A stretch of DNA of 64,000 nucleotides from Burkholderia sp. HI2500 (GCF_002223055.1 NZ_NKFL01000004.1:1116001-1180000); one strand, 5' to 3'. Positions 37,850-47,566 are shown, counted from the stretch's first letter. Translations and numbers: made by a program. The notes: generated by a model from the sequence alone, not told the origin.

Positions 37850-37926
37850 AGGCTCGTAGCTCAGCTGGTTAGAGCACCACCTTGACATGGTGGGGGTCGT
37901 TGGTTCGAGTCCAATCGAGCCTACCA
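37850..37926 (+). tRNA. tRNA-Val(GAC)
   Basis: 77-nucleotide cloverleaf. Acceptor arms AGGCTCG / CGAGCCT pair fully, the D arm is TAGCTCAGCTGGTTAGAGC, the anticodon stem CCACC/GGTGG carries loop TTGACAT with anticodon GAC, and the T arm is GTTGG-TTCGAGT-CCAAT. The CCA end is encoded. Reads GUC/GUU valine codons. Confidence 0.97.
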
Positions 37927-37999
37927 ACGAATTGAGAATGCCCGGTCTCCGGGTGTTCGATGCAGCAAATAACTCAACGCGAACAAGGCGAATACGGTT

Positions 38000-38044
38000 A
38001 TGACACCGCGAACGTTGACCGAAACCTTTTCGGAGCGACGCTAG
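38000..38044 (+). CDS. candidate threonine leader peptide of thrS
   Basis: A 14-codon frame reading MTPRTLTETFSERR then TAG, with four Thr codons (ACA, ACG, ACC, ACC) among 13 after the Met. An AAGG lies about 12 bases upstream, a weak but possible ribosome-binding site. It is followed 41 bases later by an intrinsic terminator and then thrS. This is the layout of an attenuator in which ribosomes stalled at Thr codons prevent termination. No experimental support; the enrichment could be chance. Confidence 0.5.
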   Translation: MTPRTLTETFSERR

Positions 38045-38085
38045 TCGAGGAACCCTTTCGCCCTTTCAGTTTGAGTGAAGTATCG

Positions 38086-38121
38086 AATGCGGCCCCTCGA
38101 AAGCGGGGCCGCATTTTTTTT
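38086..38121 (+). terminator. terminator/attenuator upstream of thrS
   Basis: Stem AATGCGGCCCC / GGGGCCGCATT with an eight-base loop and a run of T to 38121. Upstream TCGAGG (38045-38050) can pair with CCTCGA (38095-38100), and CCCTTTCG (38053-38060) with CGAAAG-C-GGG (38098-38107). These pairings would disrupt the stem, so it may be a regulated attenuator rather than only the tRNA-Val terminator. Confidence 0.8.
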
Positions 38122-38197
38122 GTCGCGACATTTTCCCGCGTGATTTTTATATCGCGTACCTGGTCTGCCGCCCACTGTCGGCATCACGGAGATTGCT

Positions 38198-40105
38198 ATG
38201 GTTTCGATACGCTTGCCTGACGGCTCAGTTCGACAATACGAGCATCCGGTGACAGTTGCCGAGGTTGCAGCCTCGATCGGTCCCGGCCTTGCGAAAGCTG
38301 CGCTTGGTGGCAAGCTCGATGGCGAGCTCGTCGATACGTCGGCCGTGATCGACCGCGACGCATCGCTCGCGATCGTGACCGACAAGGACGCCGACGGTCT
38401 CGACATCATCCGTCACTCGACGGCGCACTTGCTCGCGTACGCGGTGAAGGAACTGTACCCGGACGCGCAGGTGACGATCGGCCCGGTGATCGACAACGGT
38501 TTCTATTACGACTTCTCGTACAACCGCCCGTTTACGCCCGAAGATCTGGAGAAGATCGAAAAGCGCATGCAGGAGCTCGTGAAGAAGGACGAGCCCGTGA
38601 CGCGTCGTGTCGTGTCGCGTGACGAAGCGGCGGGCTACTTCCGCAGCATCGGCGAGAAGTACAAGGCCGAGATCATCGAGTCGATTCCGCAAAGCGACGA
38701 AATCAAGCTGTATTCGCACGGCGGCTTTACCGATCTGTGCCGTGGCCCGCACGTGCCGTCCACCGGCAAGCTGAAGGTCTTCAAGCTGATGAAGGTCGCG
38801 GGCGCGTACTGGCGCGGCGATTCGAAGAACGAGCAGCTGCAGCGCATCTACGGCACGGCCTGGACGAAGAAGGAAGACCAGGACCAGTACCTGCACATGC
38901 TCGAGGAAGCGGAAAAGCGCGACCACCGCAAGCTCGGCAAGCAGCTTGACCTGTTCCACATGCAGGAAGAGTCGCCGGGCATGGTGTTCTGGCATCCGAA
39001 GGGCTGGGCGCTGTGGCAGCAGGTCGAGCAGTACATGCGCCGCCGCGTGAACGAAGCCGGCTACCTCGAGATCAAGACGCCGATGATCATGGACCGCTCG
39101 CTGTGGGAAGCGTCGGGTCACTGGCAGAACTACCGCGAGAACATGTTCACGACGGAGTCGGAGAAGCGCGACTACGCGATCAAGCCGATGAACTGCCCGG
39201 GCCACGTCCAGGTGTTCAAGCACGGCCTGCGCTCGTACCGCGACCTGCCGCTGCGTTACGCGGAATTCGGTTCGTGCCACCGCAACGAGGCGTCGGGCGC
39301 GCTGCACGGCCTGATGCGCGTGCGCGGCTTCGTGCAGGACGATGCACACATCTTCTGTACGGAAGACCAGTTCATCTCGGAATCGATCGCGTTCAACACG
39401 CTGGCGATGAGCGTGTACAAGGACTTCGGTTTCGACCACATCGACATCAAGCTGTCGCTGCGCCCGGAGCAGCGCGCCGGTACGGACGAGACCTGGGATC
39501 GCGCCGAGCAGGGCCTGCGCGACGCGCTGACGGCGTGCGGCCTCACGTGGGAAGAGCTGCCGGGTGAAGGCGCGTTCTACGGTCCGAAGATCGAGTACCA
39601 CATCAAGGATGCGCTCGGCCGTTCGTGGCAGTGCGGCACGCTGCAGCTCGACATGGTGCTGCCGGAGCGCCTCGGCGCCGAATATGTCGCGGATGACAGC
39701 AGCCGTCGCCGTCCGGTGATGCTGCACCGTGCGATCGTCGGTTCGATGGAGCGTTTCCTCGGCATTTTGATCGAGCACCACGCTGGTGCGATGCCGGCCT
39801 GGCTCGCGCCGTTCCAGGCAGTTGTGCTCAATATCGCCGAAAGTCAGGCCGAATATGCGCAATCTCTGGCCCAAACGTTGCAAAAACAAGGGGTTAGAGT
39901 GACGGCCGATTTGCGCAATGAGAAGATTAGCTATAAAATACGCGAGCACACGCTGGAAAAGGTGCCTTATCTCCTCGTCGTGGGGGATAAGGAGCGTGAT
40001 GCGCAAACGGTAGCCGTGCGTGCCCGTGGCGGCGTCGATCTTGGCGTGATGCCGGTCGAAGCCTTCGTTGAGCGTCTGCAGGAAGACCTGCGCTCGTTCA
40101 AGTAA
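38198..40105 (+). CDS. thrS: threonyl-tRNA synthetase
   Basis: Class II synthetase charging tRNA-Thr, 635 residues, the normal size. Domains in order: TGS (1-62), editing domain (about 65-225, with [12 protein letters not shown] and the C-H motif [13 protein letters not shown]), catalytic core (about 240-535, motif 1 in [18 protein letters not shown], zinc Cys in [14 protein letters not shown], motif 2 [20 protein letters not shown] in pieces) and anticodon-binding domain. ATG has GGAG six bases upstream. First gene of the thrS-infC-rpmI-rplT-pheST-ihfA block, with a candidate leader-peptide attenuator. Confidence 0.98.
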   Translation: MVSIRLPDGSVRQYEHPVTVAEVAASIGPGLAKAALGGKLDGELVDTSAVIDRDASLAIVTDKDADGLDIIRHSTAHLLAYAVKELYPDAQVTIGPVIDNGFYYDFSYNRPFTPEDLEKIEKRMQELVKKDEPVTRRVVSRDEAAGYFRSIGEKYKAEIIESIPQSDEIKLYSHGGFTDLCRGPHVPSTGKLKVFKLMKVAGAYWRGDSKNEQLQRIYGTAWTKKEDQDQYLHMLEEAEKRDHRKLGKQLDLFHMQEESPGMVFWHPKGWALWQQVEQYMRRRVNEAGYLEIKTPMIMDRSLWEASGHWQNYRENMFTTESEKRDYAIKPMNCPGHVQVFKHGLRSYRDLPLRYAEFGSCHRNEASGALHGLMRVRGFVQDDAHIFCTEDQFISESIAFNTLAMSVYKDFGFDHIDIKLSLRPEQRAGTDETWDRAEQGLRDALTACGLTWEELPGEGAFYGPKIEYHIKDALGRSWQCGTLQLDMVLPERLGAEYVADDSSRRRPVMLHRAIVGSMERFLGILIEHHAGAMPAWLAPFQAVVLNIAESQAEYAQSLAQTLQKQGVRVTADLRNEKISYKIREHTLEKVPYLLVVGDKERDAQTVAVRARGGVDLGVMPVEAFVERLQEDLRSFK

Positions 40106-40154
40106 CCGCCCTGGCAGCGCGGCTCGTTTTTTTAATTTTTAGAGGAAACGTAAC

Positions 40155-40679
40155 ATCGCTACTGATAAGTCGTCGCACCGCATCAACGGTGAAATCACTG
40201 CGCCGGAAGTGCGCCTGGTCGGGATCGAGAACGAACCGCTCGGTATCGTAAAACTCGCTGATGCTTTCCGTAAATCGGAAGAACTGGATGTTGACCTGGT
40301 GGAAATCGCGCCGCAAGCGGTTCCCCCGGTTTGCCGTCTGATGGATTACGGCAAGTTCAAGTACCAGGAGTCGAAGAAGCAGCACGAAGCGAAGCTGAAG
40401 CAGAAGGTCATCCAGGTCAAGGAAGTCAAGTTCCGCCCGGGTACCGATGACGGTGACTACAACGTCAAGCTCCGCAATCTCGTGCGCTTCCTCGAAGAAG
40501 GCGACAAGACGAAGATCACGTTGCGTTTCCGCGGCCGCGAAATGGCTCACCAGGAAATCGGTATGCGGATGCTTGAGCGTCTGCGCACGGATCTCGAGGA
40601 AGTCGGCCAGGTCGAGCAGATGCCGAAGATGGAAGGGCGCCAGATGATCATGGTGCTCTCGCCGAAGAAAAAGAAGTAA
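40155..40679 (+). CDS. infC: translation initiation factor IF-3, AUC start
   Basis: Binds the 30S subunit and checks start-codon/anticodon fit. The family N-terminus ([20 protein letters not shown]) is encoded in frame upstream of the first GTG, and the only initiation point with a ribosome-binding site (AGAGGAAA) is ATC at 40155, giving 174 residues. Rare start codons in infC allow IF-3 to repress its own translation in E. coli (AUU there). The N domain, the lysine-rich linker ([20 protein letters not shown]) and the C domain are all complete. Confidence 0.95.
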   Translation: MATDKSSHRINGEITAPEVRLVGIENEPLGIVKLADAFRKSEELDVDLVEIAPQAVPPVCRLMDYGKFKYQESKKQHEAKLKQKVIQVKEVKFRPGTDDGDYNVKLRNLVRFLEEGDKTKITLRFRGREMAHQEIGMRMLERLRTDLEEVGQVEQMPKMEGRQMIMVLSPKKKK

Positions 40680-40868
40680 CGAGCCCGCGCGCGTCGCGCG
40701 CAGGTTCGCAGAGGTTCGGCGCGTTGCCCGGTCAGGGCGGCGCGCCAACAATGACGGCGGCTGCGCAAGCGGTTCGCCGTACACAAGTGGACTGGGTTTC
40801 GAAGGGCGGGTCCAGGGCGCAAGCCAACCGCACACCCATCGCCATCTAATAAACTGGAGTTGTTCGTC

Positions 40869-41066
40869 ATGCCTAAGATGAAGACCAAGAAGAGTGCTGC
40901 AAAGCGCTTCGTGGTGCGTCCGGGCGGTACCGTCAAGCGCGGTCAAGCCTTCAAGCGTCACATCCTGACCAAGAAAACCACGAAGAACAAGCGTCACCTG
41001 CGCGGCGCAACGGCAGTTCATGATTCCGATCTGAACTCCGTCCGCGCGATGCTGCCGTTCGCGTAA
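40869..41066 (+). CDS. rpmI: 50S ribosomal protein L35
   Basis: 65-residue basic ribosomal protein ([20 protein letters not shown]). The ATG at 40869 has GGAG nine bases upstream. The 189-base stretch before it contains no gene; in enterobacteria this position forms the structure through which L20 represses rpmI-rplT translation, and a GC-rich repeat here (GCGCGCGTCGCGCGC) may form a hairpin. Confidence 0.97.
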
Positions 41067-41095
41067 CCCCTAACTGATACTCTAAGGAGAGAAAC

Positions 41096-41455
41096 ATGCC
41101 TCGAGTCAAACGTGGGGTAACCGCACGGGCCCGCCACAAGAAGATCATCAACCTGGCCAAGGGTTATCGCGGCCGCCGCAATAACGTCTACCGCATCGCC
41201 AAGCAGGCGGTGATGCGCGCTGGTCAGTACGCGTACCGCGATCGCCGCAACAAGAAGCGTGTGTTCCGCGCACTGTGGATCACGCGTATCAACGCGGCAG
41301 TTCGCCAGCACGACATGACCTACAGCGTGTTCATCAACGGCCTGAAGAAGGCGTCGATCGAACTCGACCGTAAGGTTCTGGCCGACATGGCGGTGTTCGA
41401 CAAGGCTGCTTTTGCTGCGATCGTCAAGCAGGTGAAAGCCGCCGTTGCAGCCTAA
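41096..41455 (+). CDS. rplT: 50S ribosomal protein L20
   Basis: 119-residue protein binding 23S rRNA early in 50S assembly ([20 protein letters not shown]). Preceded by AAGGAGAG. 29 bases after rpmI. In E. coli it autoregulates the rpmI-rplT messages. Confidence 0.98.
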
Positions 41456-41523
41456 TTGCGAAATTAGCACTGCGTGGTTAGTTGCAGCGAGGTTCCGGTA
41501 GTCTCGGCCGCTGCAGCGAAAAC

Positions 41524-41547
41524 GGGGCTCTTCCGAGCCCCTTTTTT
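41524..41547 (+). terminator. intrinsic terminator between rplT and pheS
   Basis: GGGGCTC-TTCC-GAGCCCC followed by six T. Unlike enterobacteria, no Phe-rich leader peptide (pheM) is visible in the gap, so this looks like a plain or partial terminator. Confidence 0.85.
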
Positions 41548-41603
41548 GTTTGGTGGGCGATTTCGCTCGCCAAGACCGAATGACGTTGGAAATGATGGGA
41601 TCT

Positions 41604-42617
41604 ATGGATCTGGACCAGATTGTCGCCGACGCGCAGCAGTCCTTCGAACAGGCTGCCGACATCACCACGCTCGAAAACGAGAAAGCACGATTTCTCGGCA
41701 AGTCGGGTGCGCTGACCGAGTTGCTGAAGGGCCTCGGCAAGCTCGATCCCGAAGCACGCAAGACCGAAGGCGCACGCATCAACGTCGCGAAGCAGCAGGT
41801 TGAAGCCGCGCTGACCGCCCGTCGCCAGGCACTGGCCGACGCGCTGCTGAATCAGCGCCTCACTGCCGAGGCGATCGACGTGACGTTGCCTGGCCGCGGC
41901 GCCGGTGCAGGCAGCCTGCACCCCGTGATGCGCACGTGGGAGCGTGTCGAACAGATTTTCGGCTCGATCGGTTTCGATGTGGCCGACGGCCCCGAAATCG
42001 AGACCGACTGGTACAACTTCACGTCGCTGAACAGCCCGGAGAACCATCCGGCGCGTTCGATGCAGGACACCTTCTACGTCGAAGGCAAGGATGCCGACGG
42101 CCGCCAGCTGCTGCTGCGCACGCACACGAGCCCGATGCAGGTGCGTTACGCGCGCATGAACCGTCCGCCGATCAAGGTGATCGCGCCGGGCCGCACGTAT
42201 CGCGTCGACAGCGATGCGACCCACTCGCCGATGTTCAATCAGGTCGAGGGGCTGTGGATCGACGAAAACATCAGCTTCGCCGACCTCAAGGGCGTCTATA
42301 CCGACTTCCTGAAAAAATTCTTCGAGCGCGACGACATTCTCGTGCGCTTCCGTCCGTCGTATTTCCCGTTCACGGAACCGTCGGCCGAGATCGACATGAT
42401 GTTCGAGCAAGGCAAGAACGCCGGCAAGTGGCTCGAGATCTCCGGTTCGGGGCAGGTGCATCCGACCGTGATTCGCAACATGGGCCTCGATCCCGAGCGC
42501 TACATCGGCTTTGCGTTCGGCAGCGGCCTCGAGCGCCTGACGATGCTGCGCTACGGCGTCCAGGATCTCCGGCTGTTCTTCGAGAACGACCTGCGTTTCC
42601 TGCGCCAGTTCGCGTAA
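41604..42617 (+). CDS. pheS: phenylalanyl-tRNA synthetase alpha subunit
   Basis: Catalytic subunit of the alpha2beta2 enzyme charging tRNA-Phe. 337 residues from [11 protein letters not shown] at 41604; the frame also contains ATGs at 41580, 41592 and 41595, and the ribosome-binding site is weak. An N-terminal coiled coil (about 1-90) precedes the class II core with [19 protein letters not shown] (motif 1), [11 protein letters not shown] and [13 protein letters not shown] (motif 3). Confidence 0.96.
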   Translation: MDLDQIVADAQQSFEQAADITTLENEKARFLGKSGALTELLKGLGKLDPEARKTEGARINVAKQQVEAALTARRQALADALLNQRLTAEAIDVTLPGRGAGAGSLHPVMRTWERVEQIFGSIGFDVADGPEIETDWYNFTSLNSPENHPARSMQDTFYVEGKDADGRQLLLRTHTSPMQVRYARMNRPPIKVIAPGRTYRVDSDATHSPMFNQVEGLWIDENISFADLKGVYTDFLKKFFERDDILVRFRPSYFPFTEPSAEIDMMFEQGKNAGKWLEISGSGQVHPTVIRNMGLDPERYIGFAFGSGLERLTMLRYGVQDLRLFFENDLRFLRQFA

Positions 42618-42713
42618 CGCCGCGCGCCGCGCCGACCTGTGCCCGTGCACGCCCCGACGGACGTTTCCGAGGGGCCCGGGCGTCGATCTAACCTGTTTCG
42701 AACGTAGACATCC

Positions 42714-45143
42714 ATGCAATTCCCTGAATCCTGGTTGAGAACCTTTGTCGACCCGCAGCTGACGACCGACGAACTGTCGCACGCGCTGACGATGGCGGGG
42801 CTCGAAGTCGAATCGCTGAGCAAGGCTGCGCCGCCGACGTCGAAGATCGTCGTCGGCCGCGTGCTCGAAGTCGTCAAGCATCCGGATGCGGACAAGCTCA
42901 ATGTCTGCCAGGTCGACGCCGGCACCGGCGCGACGCTGAATATCGTCTGCGGCGCACCGAACGTCGCTCCTGGCATCAAGGTACCGGTCGCGCTGGTCGG
43001 TGCGGAACTGCCGCCGGCAGAAGAGGGCGGCAAGCCGTTCGCGATCAAGCTGTCGAAGCTGCGCGGCGTGGAGAGCCAGGGGATGCTGTGCTCGGCGCGC
43101 GAGCTGAAGCTGTCCGAGGATCACAGCGGCCTGCTGGTGTTGCCGGAAGACACGCCGGTCGGCCAGGACATCCGCGAGACGCTCAATCTCGACGACACGA
43201 TCTTCGAAATCAAGCTGACGCCGAACAAGGCCGACTGCCTGTCCGTGTTCGGCATCGCACGCGAGACGGCTGCGATCACCGGCGCACCGCTGACGCCGGT
43301 CGACATCCGCCCGGTGCGCGCCGAGCTCGACGAGACGCTGCCGGTGCGCATTGCCGCGCCCGATCTGTGCGGCCGCTTCTCGGGTCGCGTGATCCGCGGC
43401 GTGAACGCGCATGCGAAGACCCCGCAGTGGATGGTCGAGCGCCTCGAGCGTTCCGGCCAGCGCAGCGTGTCGGCGCTCGTCGACATCTCGAACTACGTGA
43501 TGTTCGAGCTCGGCCGTCCGTCGCACGTGTTCGATCTCGACAAGATCCACGGCGGCATCGAGGTGCGCTGGGGCAAGCGCGGCGAATCGCTGAAGCTGCT
43601 CAACGGCAACACGGTCGAACTCGACGAAACGGTCGGCGTGATTTCGGACGACCGTCAGGTCGAAAGCCTGGCCGGCATCATGGGCGGTGACAGCACGGCC
43701 GTCACGCTCGATACGACCAACATCTACCTGGAAGCCGCATTCTGGTGGCCGGACAGCATCCGCGGCCGCGCGCGCAAGTACAACTTCTCGACCGATGCGG
43801 CGCATCGCTTCGAGCGCGGCGTCGACTACGCGACGACCGTCGAGCACGTCGAGCGCATCACGCAACTGATTCTCGAGATCTGCGGCGGCAAGGCCGGCCC
43901 GGTCGACGATCAGTCCGTGAACCTGCCGCAGCGCGCGCCGGTGAAGATGCGCGTATCGCGCGCGAACCGCATCATCGGCGTGCAGATCGGCGCCGACGAG
44001 ATCGCCAGCATCTTCACGCGCCTCGGGCTGCCGTTCGAGCGTGAAGACGACGCGTTCCTCGTCACGCCGCCGTCGCATCGCTTCGACATCGAGATCGAGG
44101 AAGACCTGATCGAGGAAGTTGCGCGCATCTACGGCTTCGAAAAGATCCCGGCGCGTCCGCCGGTCGCGACGAGCGAAATGCGCGCGACCAACGAGACGCG
44201 TCGCTCGATCCACGACATCCGCCACGCGCTGGCCGCGCGCGACTACGCGGAAACCGTCAACTTCAGCTTCGTCGATGCGGAGTGGGAGCAGGATTTCGCG
44301 GGCAACGACCAACCCATCCGTCTGCTGAACCCGATCGCGAGCCAGCTGTCGGTGATGCGCACGACGCTGTTCGGCAGCCTGATTTCCGTGCTGCGCCACA
44401 ACCTGAACCGCCGCGCGGATCGCGTGCGCGTGTTCGAGGCTGGCCGCGTGTTCCTCACCGATACGGCGGCGAAGGCCGGCGAGCTGACGGTCGAGGGCTA
44501 CGTGCAGCCGAAGCGCGTCGGTGCGCTTGCCTACGGTCCGGCGCTCGACGAGCAATGGGGCACGGCGACCCGCGCGGTCGATTTCTTCGACGTGAAGGGC
44601 GATCTCGAAGTACTGCTCGCGCCCGCAACCGCACGCTTCGTGAAGGCAGAGCATCCGGCCCTCCATCCGGGCCGCAGCGCGCGCATCGAAGTCGATGGCC
44701 GTGCGGTCGGCTGGATCGGCGAGCTGCACCCGCGCCTGATGCAGAAGTACGAGCTGCCGCACGCGCCGGTGATGTTCGAGGTCGACGCGGACGCGCTGAT
44801 TGCACGTGCGTTGCCCGCGCCGACCGACGTATCGAAATTCCCGCCGGTTCGTCGCGATATCGCCGTTGTCGTCGATCAGGCGGTCGAGGTTCAGGCACTT
44901 TTCGACGAAATGAAGAAGGCGCTTGCCGAAGAGGCCTGCCGATTCGTTCAGAAGGTTGTACTCTTCGACGAATTTCGTGCAAAATCAAATACTTCCGGTG
45001 GTCTTGCCGCGCACGAGAAGAGCCTTGCCTTCCGCGTGACGCTGCAGGACGCGGCTGGCACGCTACAGGACGAGGTCGTCGATCAGGCGATCCAGACGCT
45101 GGTCGAGCGGATGGCTCGTGCCGGTGCGCGCCTGCGCGGCTAA
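42714..45143 (+). CDS. pheT: phenylalanyl-tRNA synthetase beta subunit
   Basis: 809 residues, normal length. Domains: tRNA-binding OB fold at 40-150 ([20 protein letters not shown]), B3/B4 editing domain (about 210-390), B5 (400-475), an inactive class II core, and the C-terminal ferredoxin-like anticodon domain ([20 protein letters not shown]). It editing-hydrolyses Tyr-tRNA-Phe. 96 bases after pheS. Confidence 0.98.
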   Translation: MQFPESWLRTFVDPQLTTDELSHALTMAGLEVESLSKAAPPTSKIVVGRVLEVVKHPDADKLNVCQVDAGTGATLNIVCGAPNVAPGIKVPVALVGAELPPAEEGGKPFAIKLSKLRGVESQGMLCSARELKLSEDHSGLLVLPEDTPVGQDIRETLNLDDTIFEIKLTPNKADCLSVFGIARETAAITGAPLTPVDIRPVRAELDETLPVRIAAPDLCGRFSGRVIRGVNAHAKTPQWMVERLERSGQRSVSALVDISNYVMFELGRPSHVFDLDKIHGGIEVRWGKRGESLKLLNGNTVELDETVGVISDDRQVESLAGIMGGDSTAVTLDTTNIYLEAAFWWPDSIRGRARKYNFSTDAAHRFERGVDYATTVEHVERITQLILEICGGKAGPVDDQSVNLPQRAPVKMRVSRANRIIGVQIGADEIASIFTRLGLPFEREDDAFLVTPPSHRFDIEIEEDLIEEVARIYGFEKIPARPPVATSEMRATNETRRSIHDIRHALAARDYAETVNFSFVDAEWEQDFAGNDQPIRLLNPIASQLSVMRTTLFGSLISVLRHNLNRRADRVRVFEAGRVFLTDTAAKAGELTVEGYVQPKRVGALAYGPALDEQWGTATRAVDFFDVKGDLEVLLAPATARFVKAEHPALHPGRSARIEVDGRAVGWIGELHPRLMQKYELPHAPVMFEVDADALIARALPAPTDVSKFPPVRRDIAVVVDQAVEVQALFDEMKKALAEEACRFVQKVVLFDEFRAKSNTSGGLAAHEKSLAFRVTLQDAAGTLQDEVVDQAIQTLVERMARAGARLRG

Positions 45144-45206
45144 GGAGGAGGTCCGCCCGCTCGCGGGCGGCCTGTTCCGATCGTAAGTTTTGATTTAACG
45201 CGCTGT

Positions 45207-45602
45207 ATGGCAGATATGAACGACATGACCTCGAGTGAATTCGAAGCCCTCCTGACGGCGCAACGCAGCGCCATGAACCGCGACGCTTCGGCGCCGGCGT
45301 CCACCGAGACGCCCACGCTGACGAAGGCGGAACTGGCGGAGCTGCTGTTCGACAGCGTCGGGCTGAACAAGCGTGAAGCGAAGGACATGGTCGAGGCGTT
45401 TTTCGAGGTGATCCGTGACGCGCTCGAAAACGGCGAGAGCGTCAAGCTGTCGGGGTTCGGCAATTTCCAGTTGCGCGACAAGCCGCAGCGCCCGGGTCGC
45501 AATCCGAAGACGGGCGAGGCGATTCCGATCGCGGCCCGCCGGGTGGTAACCTTCCACGCGAGCCAGAAGCTGAAGGCGCTGGTCGAAAACGGCGCGGAGT
45601 AA
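45207..45602 (+). CDS. ihfA: integration host factor subunit alpha
   Basis: DNA-bending nucleoid protein, heterodimer with IHF-beta. 131 residues when started at 45207, about 30 more than the E. coli protein. The extra N-terminus ([20 protein letters not shown] and a Pro/Thr/Ser stretch) precedes the core [20 protein letters not shown]. The intercalating-Pro arm is in [17 protein letters not shown]. No clear ribosome-binding site is visible at any of the ATGs 45207, 45216 or 45225, so the start is uncertain. Confidence 0.93.
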   Translation: MADMNDMTSSEFEALLTAQRSAMNRDASAPASTETPTLTKAELAELLFDSVGLNKREAKDMVEAFFEVIRDALENGESVKLSGFGNFQLRDKPQRPGRNPKTGEAIPIAARRVVTFHASQKLKALVENGAE

Positions 45603-45662
45603 GCCCCGCGCGCTGACGTCTCCGCGCGGCCGCCGCGCACCCTTACCGACGGTTAACCGACG

Positions 45663-46076
45663 ATGACCACTACGGTTGAGAAAGTCGTCTTGCCTCCGAT
45701 TCCCGCGAAGCGCTACTTCACGATCGGTGAAGTCAGCGAACTGTGCGGGGTCAAGCCGCATGTGCTGCGTTATTGGGAACAGGAATTCACTCAACTGCGG
45801 CCGGTGAAGCGGCGCGGCAATCGTCGGTATTACCAGCACCACGAAGTGCTGCTGATCCGGCGGATTCGCGAGTTGCTGTACGAGCAGGGATTCACGATCA
45901 ACGGCGCGCGCAACCGGCTCGATTCGCCGGCCGGCGAGCGGGCCGCGGCAGCACCCGTCGAGCCGGAGGCGCAGGCCGCCGATGCACGCACACCAGGCAA
46001 GCCAGGCACGACCGTCGACGTCATTGCATTGCGGCAGGCGCTGCTCGACGTGATCGACGGACTGAAGCACGACTGA
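45663..46076 (+). CDS. MerR-family transcriptional regulator
   Basis: 137-residue regulator with a MerR-type winged helix (RYFTIGEVSELCGVKPHVLR, YWEQEF, then RGNRRYYQHHEVLLIRRIRE). No metal-binding Cys cluster follows. The C-terminal half is Ala/Pro-rich with a short helix. This gene follows ihfA in many beta- and gammaproteobacteria, and its target is unknown. Its downstream terminator has been split by the IS3 element. Confidence 0.9.
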   Translation: MTTTVEKVVLPPIPAKRYFTIGEVSELCGVKPHVLRYWEQEFTQLRPVKRRGNRRYYQHHEVLLIRRIRELLYEQGFTINGARNRLDSPAGERAAAAPVEPEAQAADARTPGKPGTTVDVIALRQALLDVIDGLKHD

Positions 46077-46098
46077 GTGCGAAGCGCGAAGAATGAAA

Positions 46099-46118
46099 TG
46101 AAAAGCCCGGTTGGCAAC
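46099..46118. terminator. left half of terminator split by the IS3 element
   Basis: TGAAAAGCCCGGTTGGCAAC. Joined to the sequence after 47570 it gives AAAAGCCCGG-TT-GGC, loop AACGT, GCC-G-CCGGGCTTTT, a bidirectional terminator for merR and the convergent lipoprotein gene. CAAC at its end is the presumed target duplication. Confidence 0.8.
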
Positions 46119-46127
46119 TGAACTGCA

Positions 46128-46161
46128 CCCCAAAAGTTGGACATCGATCCAACCTTTGGGG
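46128..46161 (+). terminator. hairpin in the IS3 left end, before orfA
   Basis: CCCCAAA-A-GTTGGA pairs with TCCAAC-C-TTTGGGG around loop CATCGA, followed by TGTTTTTC. It overlaps the left inverted repeat and looks like an intrinsic terminator that would block read-in from merR into the transposase. Confidence 0.6.
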
Positions 46162-46169
46162 TGTTTTTC

Positions 46170-46706
46170 ATGAGCAAGTACACGGAGCAGTTCAAGGTAT
46201 GCATTGCAGAGGAGTACGAGTCCGGCCACGCTGGGTTCCGTGAGATGTCCAAGCGCCACGGCGTCGATGAGGCGACGATCCGCAAGTGGGTGGCGGCCCA
46301 TCGCATACATGGTCCGGCGGGCTTGAAGAAGAAGTGCGAGCGCTACAGCGCAGAGTTCAAGTTGCTTGTACTGCAGCAAATGCGTAGCGAAGGGTTGTCA
46401 GCGCGTGAGACGGCTGCACGCTTCAACATTAGGAACCGTACGGCCATCGGCCAGTGGAAACGCCAGTATGATGAAGGCGGTATAGACGCACTGTCGCCGC
46501 GCCAGCGGGGGCGCCCCAGGAAGATGCCCAAGCCACCGCTCACGCCACCGCCGCTACCCGAGGACGATACGCGCTCCCGACAGGAACTACTCGACGAGTT
46601 GAACTTCCTGCGCATGGAGAACGCGTACTTAAAAAAGCTCGAAGCCTTGGCTCAAGCGCAGCAGCGATCAGCGCAACGCAAAAAGCGCAAATCGTGCTCG
46701 AGCTAA
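46170..46706 (+). CDS. IS3-family transposase OrfA
   Basis: 178 residues with two helix-turn-helix segments (AEEYESGHAGFREMSKRHGV, then SARETAARFNIRNRTAIGQW) that bind the IS ends, and a C-terminal leucine-zipper-like region (ELLDELNFLRMENAYLKKLE). At 46631-46637 the codons TTA AAA AAG form the slippery heptamer A AAA AAG, where a -1 shift would continue into the OrfB frame. OrfA alone usually regulates transposition. Confidence 0.93.
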   Translation: MSKYTEQFKVCIAEEYESGHAGFREMSKRHGVDEATIRKWVAAHRIHGPAGLKKKCERYSAEFKLLVLQQMRSEGLSARETAARFNIRNRTAIGQWKRQYDEGGIDALSPRQRGRPRKMPKPPLTPPPLPEDDTRSRQELLDELNFLRMENAYLKKLEALAQAQQRSAQRKKRKSCSS

Positions 46707-47530
46707 GGCAGCAATATCCGCTTGCGGGCTTGTTGAAGGTTGCCGGCTTGGCGCGCAGCACGTTCTACTATCATCAGAAATTGCTCGGAGCAGCCGACAA
46801 GTATGCCGATACAAGGGCAAGAATCTGCTCGCTGTTCGAACGGCACAAGGGCCGCTACGGCTATCGACGCATCACGCTCGCTCTACGTAATCTGGGACAG
46901 GTGATTAACCACAAGACTGTGGCGCGTCTGATGGGTGAGTTGCGGCTGAAGTCTTGTGTGCGCCCGAAGAAATACCGCTCCTACAAAGGTAGCGTCGGAC
47001 GTGTTGCACCTCATGTTTTACAGCGTCGGTTCTACGCAAAGCGTCCGAACGAGAAGTGGGTAACGGATGTCACGGAATTCAACGTGGGCGGCCAGAAGCT
47101 GTACCTGTCACCAGTGCTCGATCTGTACAACGGCGAGATCATTGCTTATGAAACCGCGAGGCGCCCGGCGTTCGAGATGGTCAGCGCAATGCTTCGCAAG
47201 GCATTGGCGCGCTTGAAGTCACACGAGCGGCCTCTCTTGCATTCGGATCAGGGCTGGCAGTACCAGATGCCTGCGTATCGCCGCCTACTGCAGCAACGAG
47301 CGCTCACGCAAAGCATGTCGCGTAAAGGGAATTGCCTGGACAACGCCGCCATGGAGAGCTTCTTCGGCACGCTGAAATCCGAGTTCTTCCATCTGAATCG
47401 GTTCCGCAACCTGGACGAACTGCAAACCGGCTTGGCAAGCTACATCCACTACTACAATCACGACCGCATCAAACTGAAACTAAAAGGGCTGAGTCCCGTG
47501 CAATACAGAACTCAGCCCTCTCAGCCCTAG
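46694..47530 (+). CDS. IS3-family transposase OrfB (DDE integrase-type catalytic part)
   Basis: 278 residues as a separate frame; expected to be made mainly as an OrfAB fusion by -1 frameshifting, since the OrfB frame is open back to the slippery site. HTH_21 region is YGYRRITLALRNLGQVINHK. The catalytic triad is Asp in KWVTDVTEF, Asp in LLHSDQGWQY and Glu in NAAMESFFGTLKSEFF, with normal spacing. GTG at 46694 is the first start in frame. Confidence 0.95.
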   Translation: MLELRQQYPLAGLLKVAGLARSTFYYHQKLLGAADKYADTRARICSLFERHKGRYGYRRITLALRNLGQVINHKTVARLMGELRLKSCVRPKKYRSYKGSVGRVAPHVLQRRFYAKRPNEKWVTDVTEFNVGGQKLYLSPVLDLYNGEIIAYETARRPAFEMVSAMLRKALARLKSHERPLLHSDQGWQYQMPAYRRLLQQRALTQSMSRKGNCLDNAAMESFFGTLKSEFFHLNRFRNLDELQTGLASYIHYYNHDRIKLKLKGLSPVQYRTQPSQP

Positions 47531-47566
47531 CCGTCATAACCCGTCCAACTTTACGGGGTCAGTTCA

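Larger units (their letters stand above)
46119..47566 (+). mobile_element. IS3-family (IS150-group-like) insertion sequence, 1448 bp
   Basis: Ends are imperfect inverted repeats beginning TGAACTG (left, 46119-46142) and ending CAGTTCA (right, 47543-47566); the inner part AAAGTTGGAC is identical. CAAC flanks both sides as a 4-bp target duplication (46115-46118 and 47567-47570). It encodes OrfA and OrfB in overlapping frames with a slippery site. Both frames are intact and the DDE triad is present, so the element looks potentially active. The left end also carries a terminator-like hairpin (46128-46161). Confidence 0.93.

Noticed and set aside
37850..38197. tRNA-Val as an integration site for a genomic island.
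   Set aside because: No integrase and no repeated tRNA 3' end; the neighbouring genes are core genes.
41456..41603. A pheM-like phenylalanine leader peptide before pheS.
   Set aside because: The gap has a terminator but no ATG-started frame rich in Phe codons.
41478..44762. A 1094-codon minus-strand frame opposite pheS and pheT, and similar long frames opposite thrS, uvrD and the FUSC gene.
   Set aside because: GC-driven shadows of conserved genes with no motifs or ribosome-binding sites.
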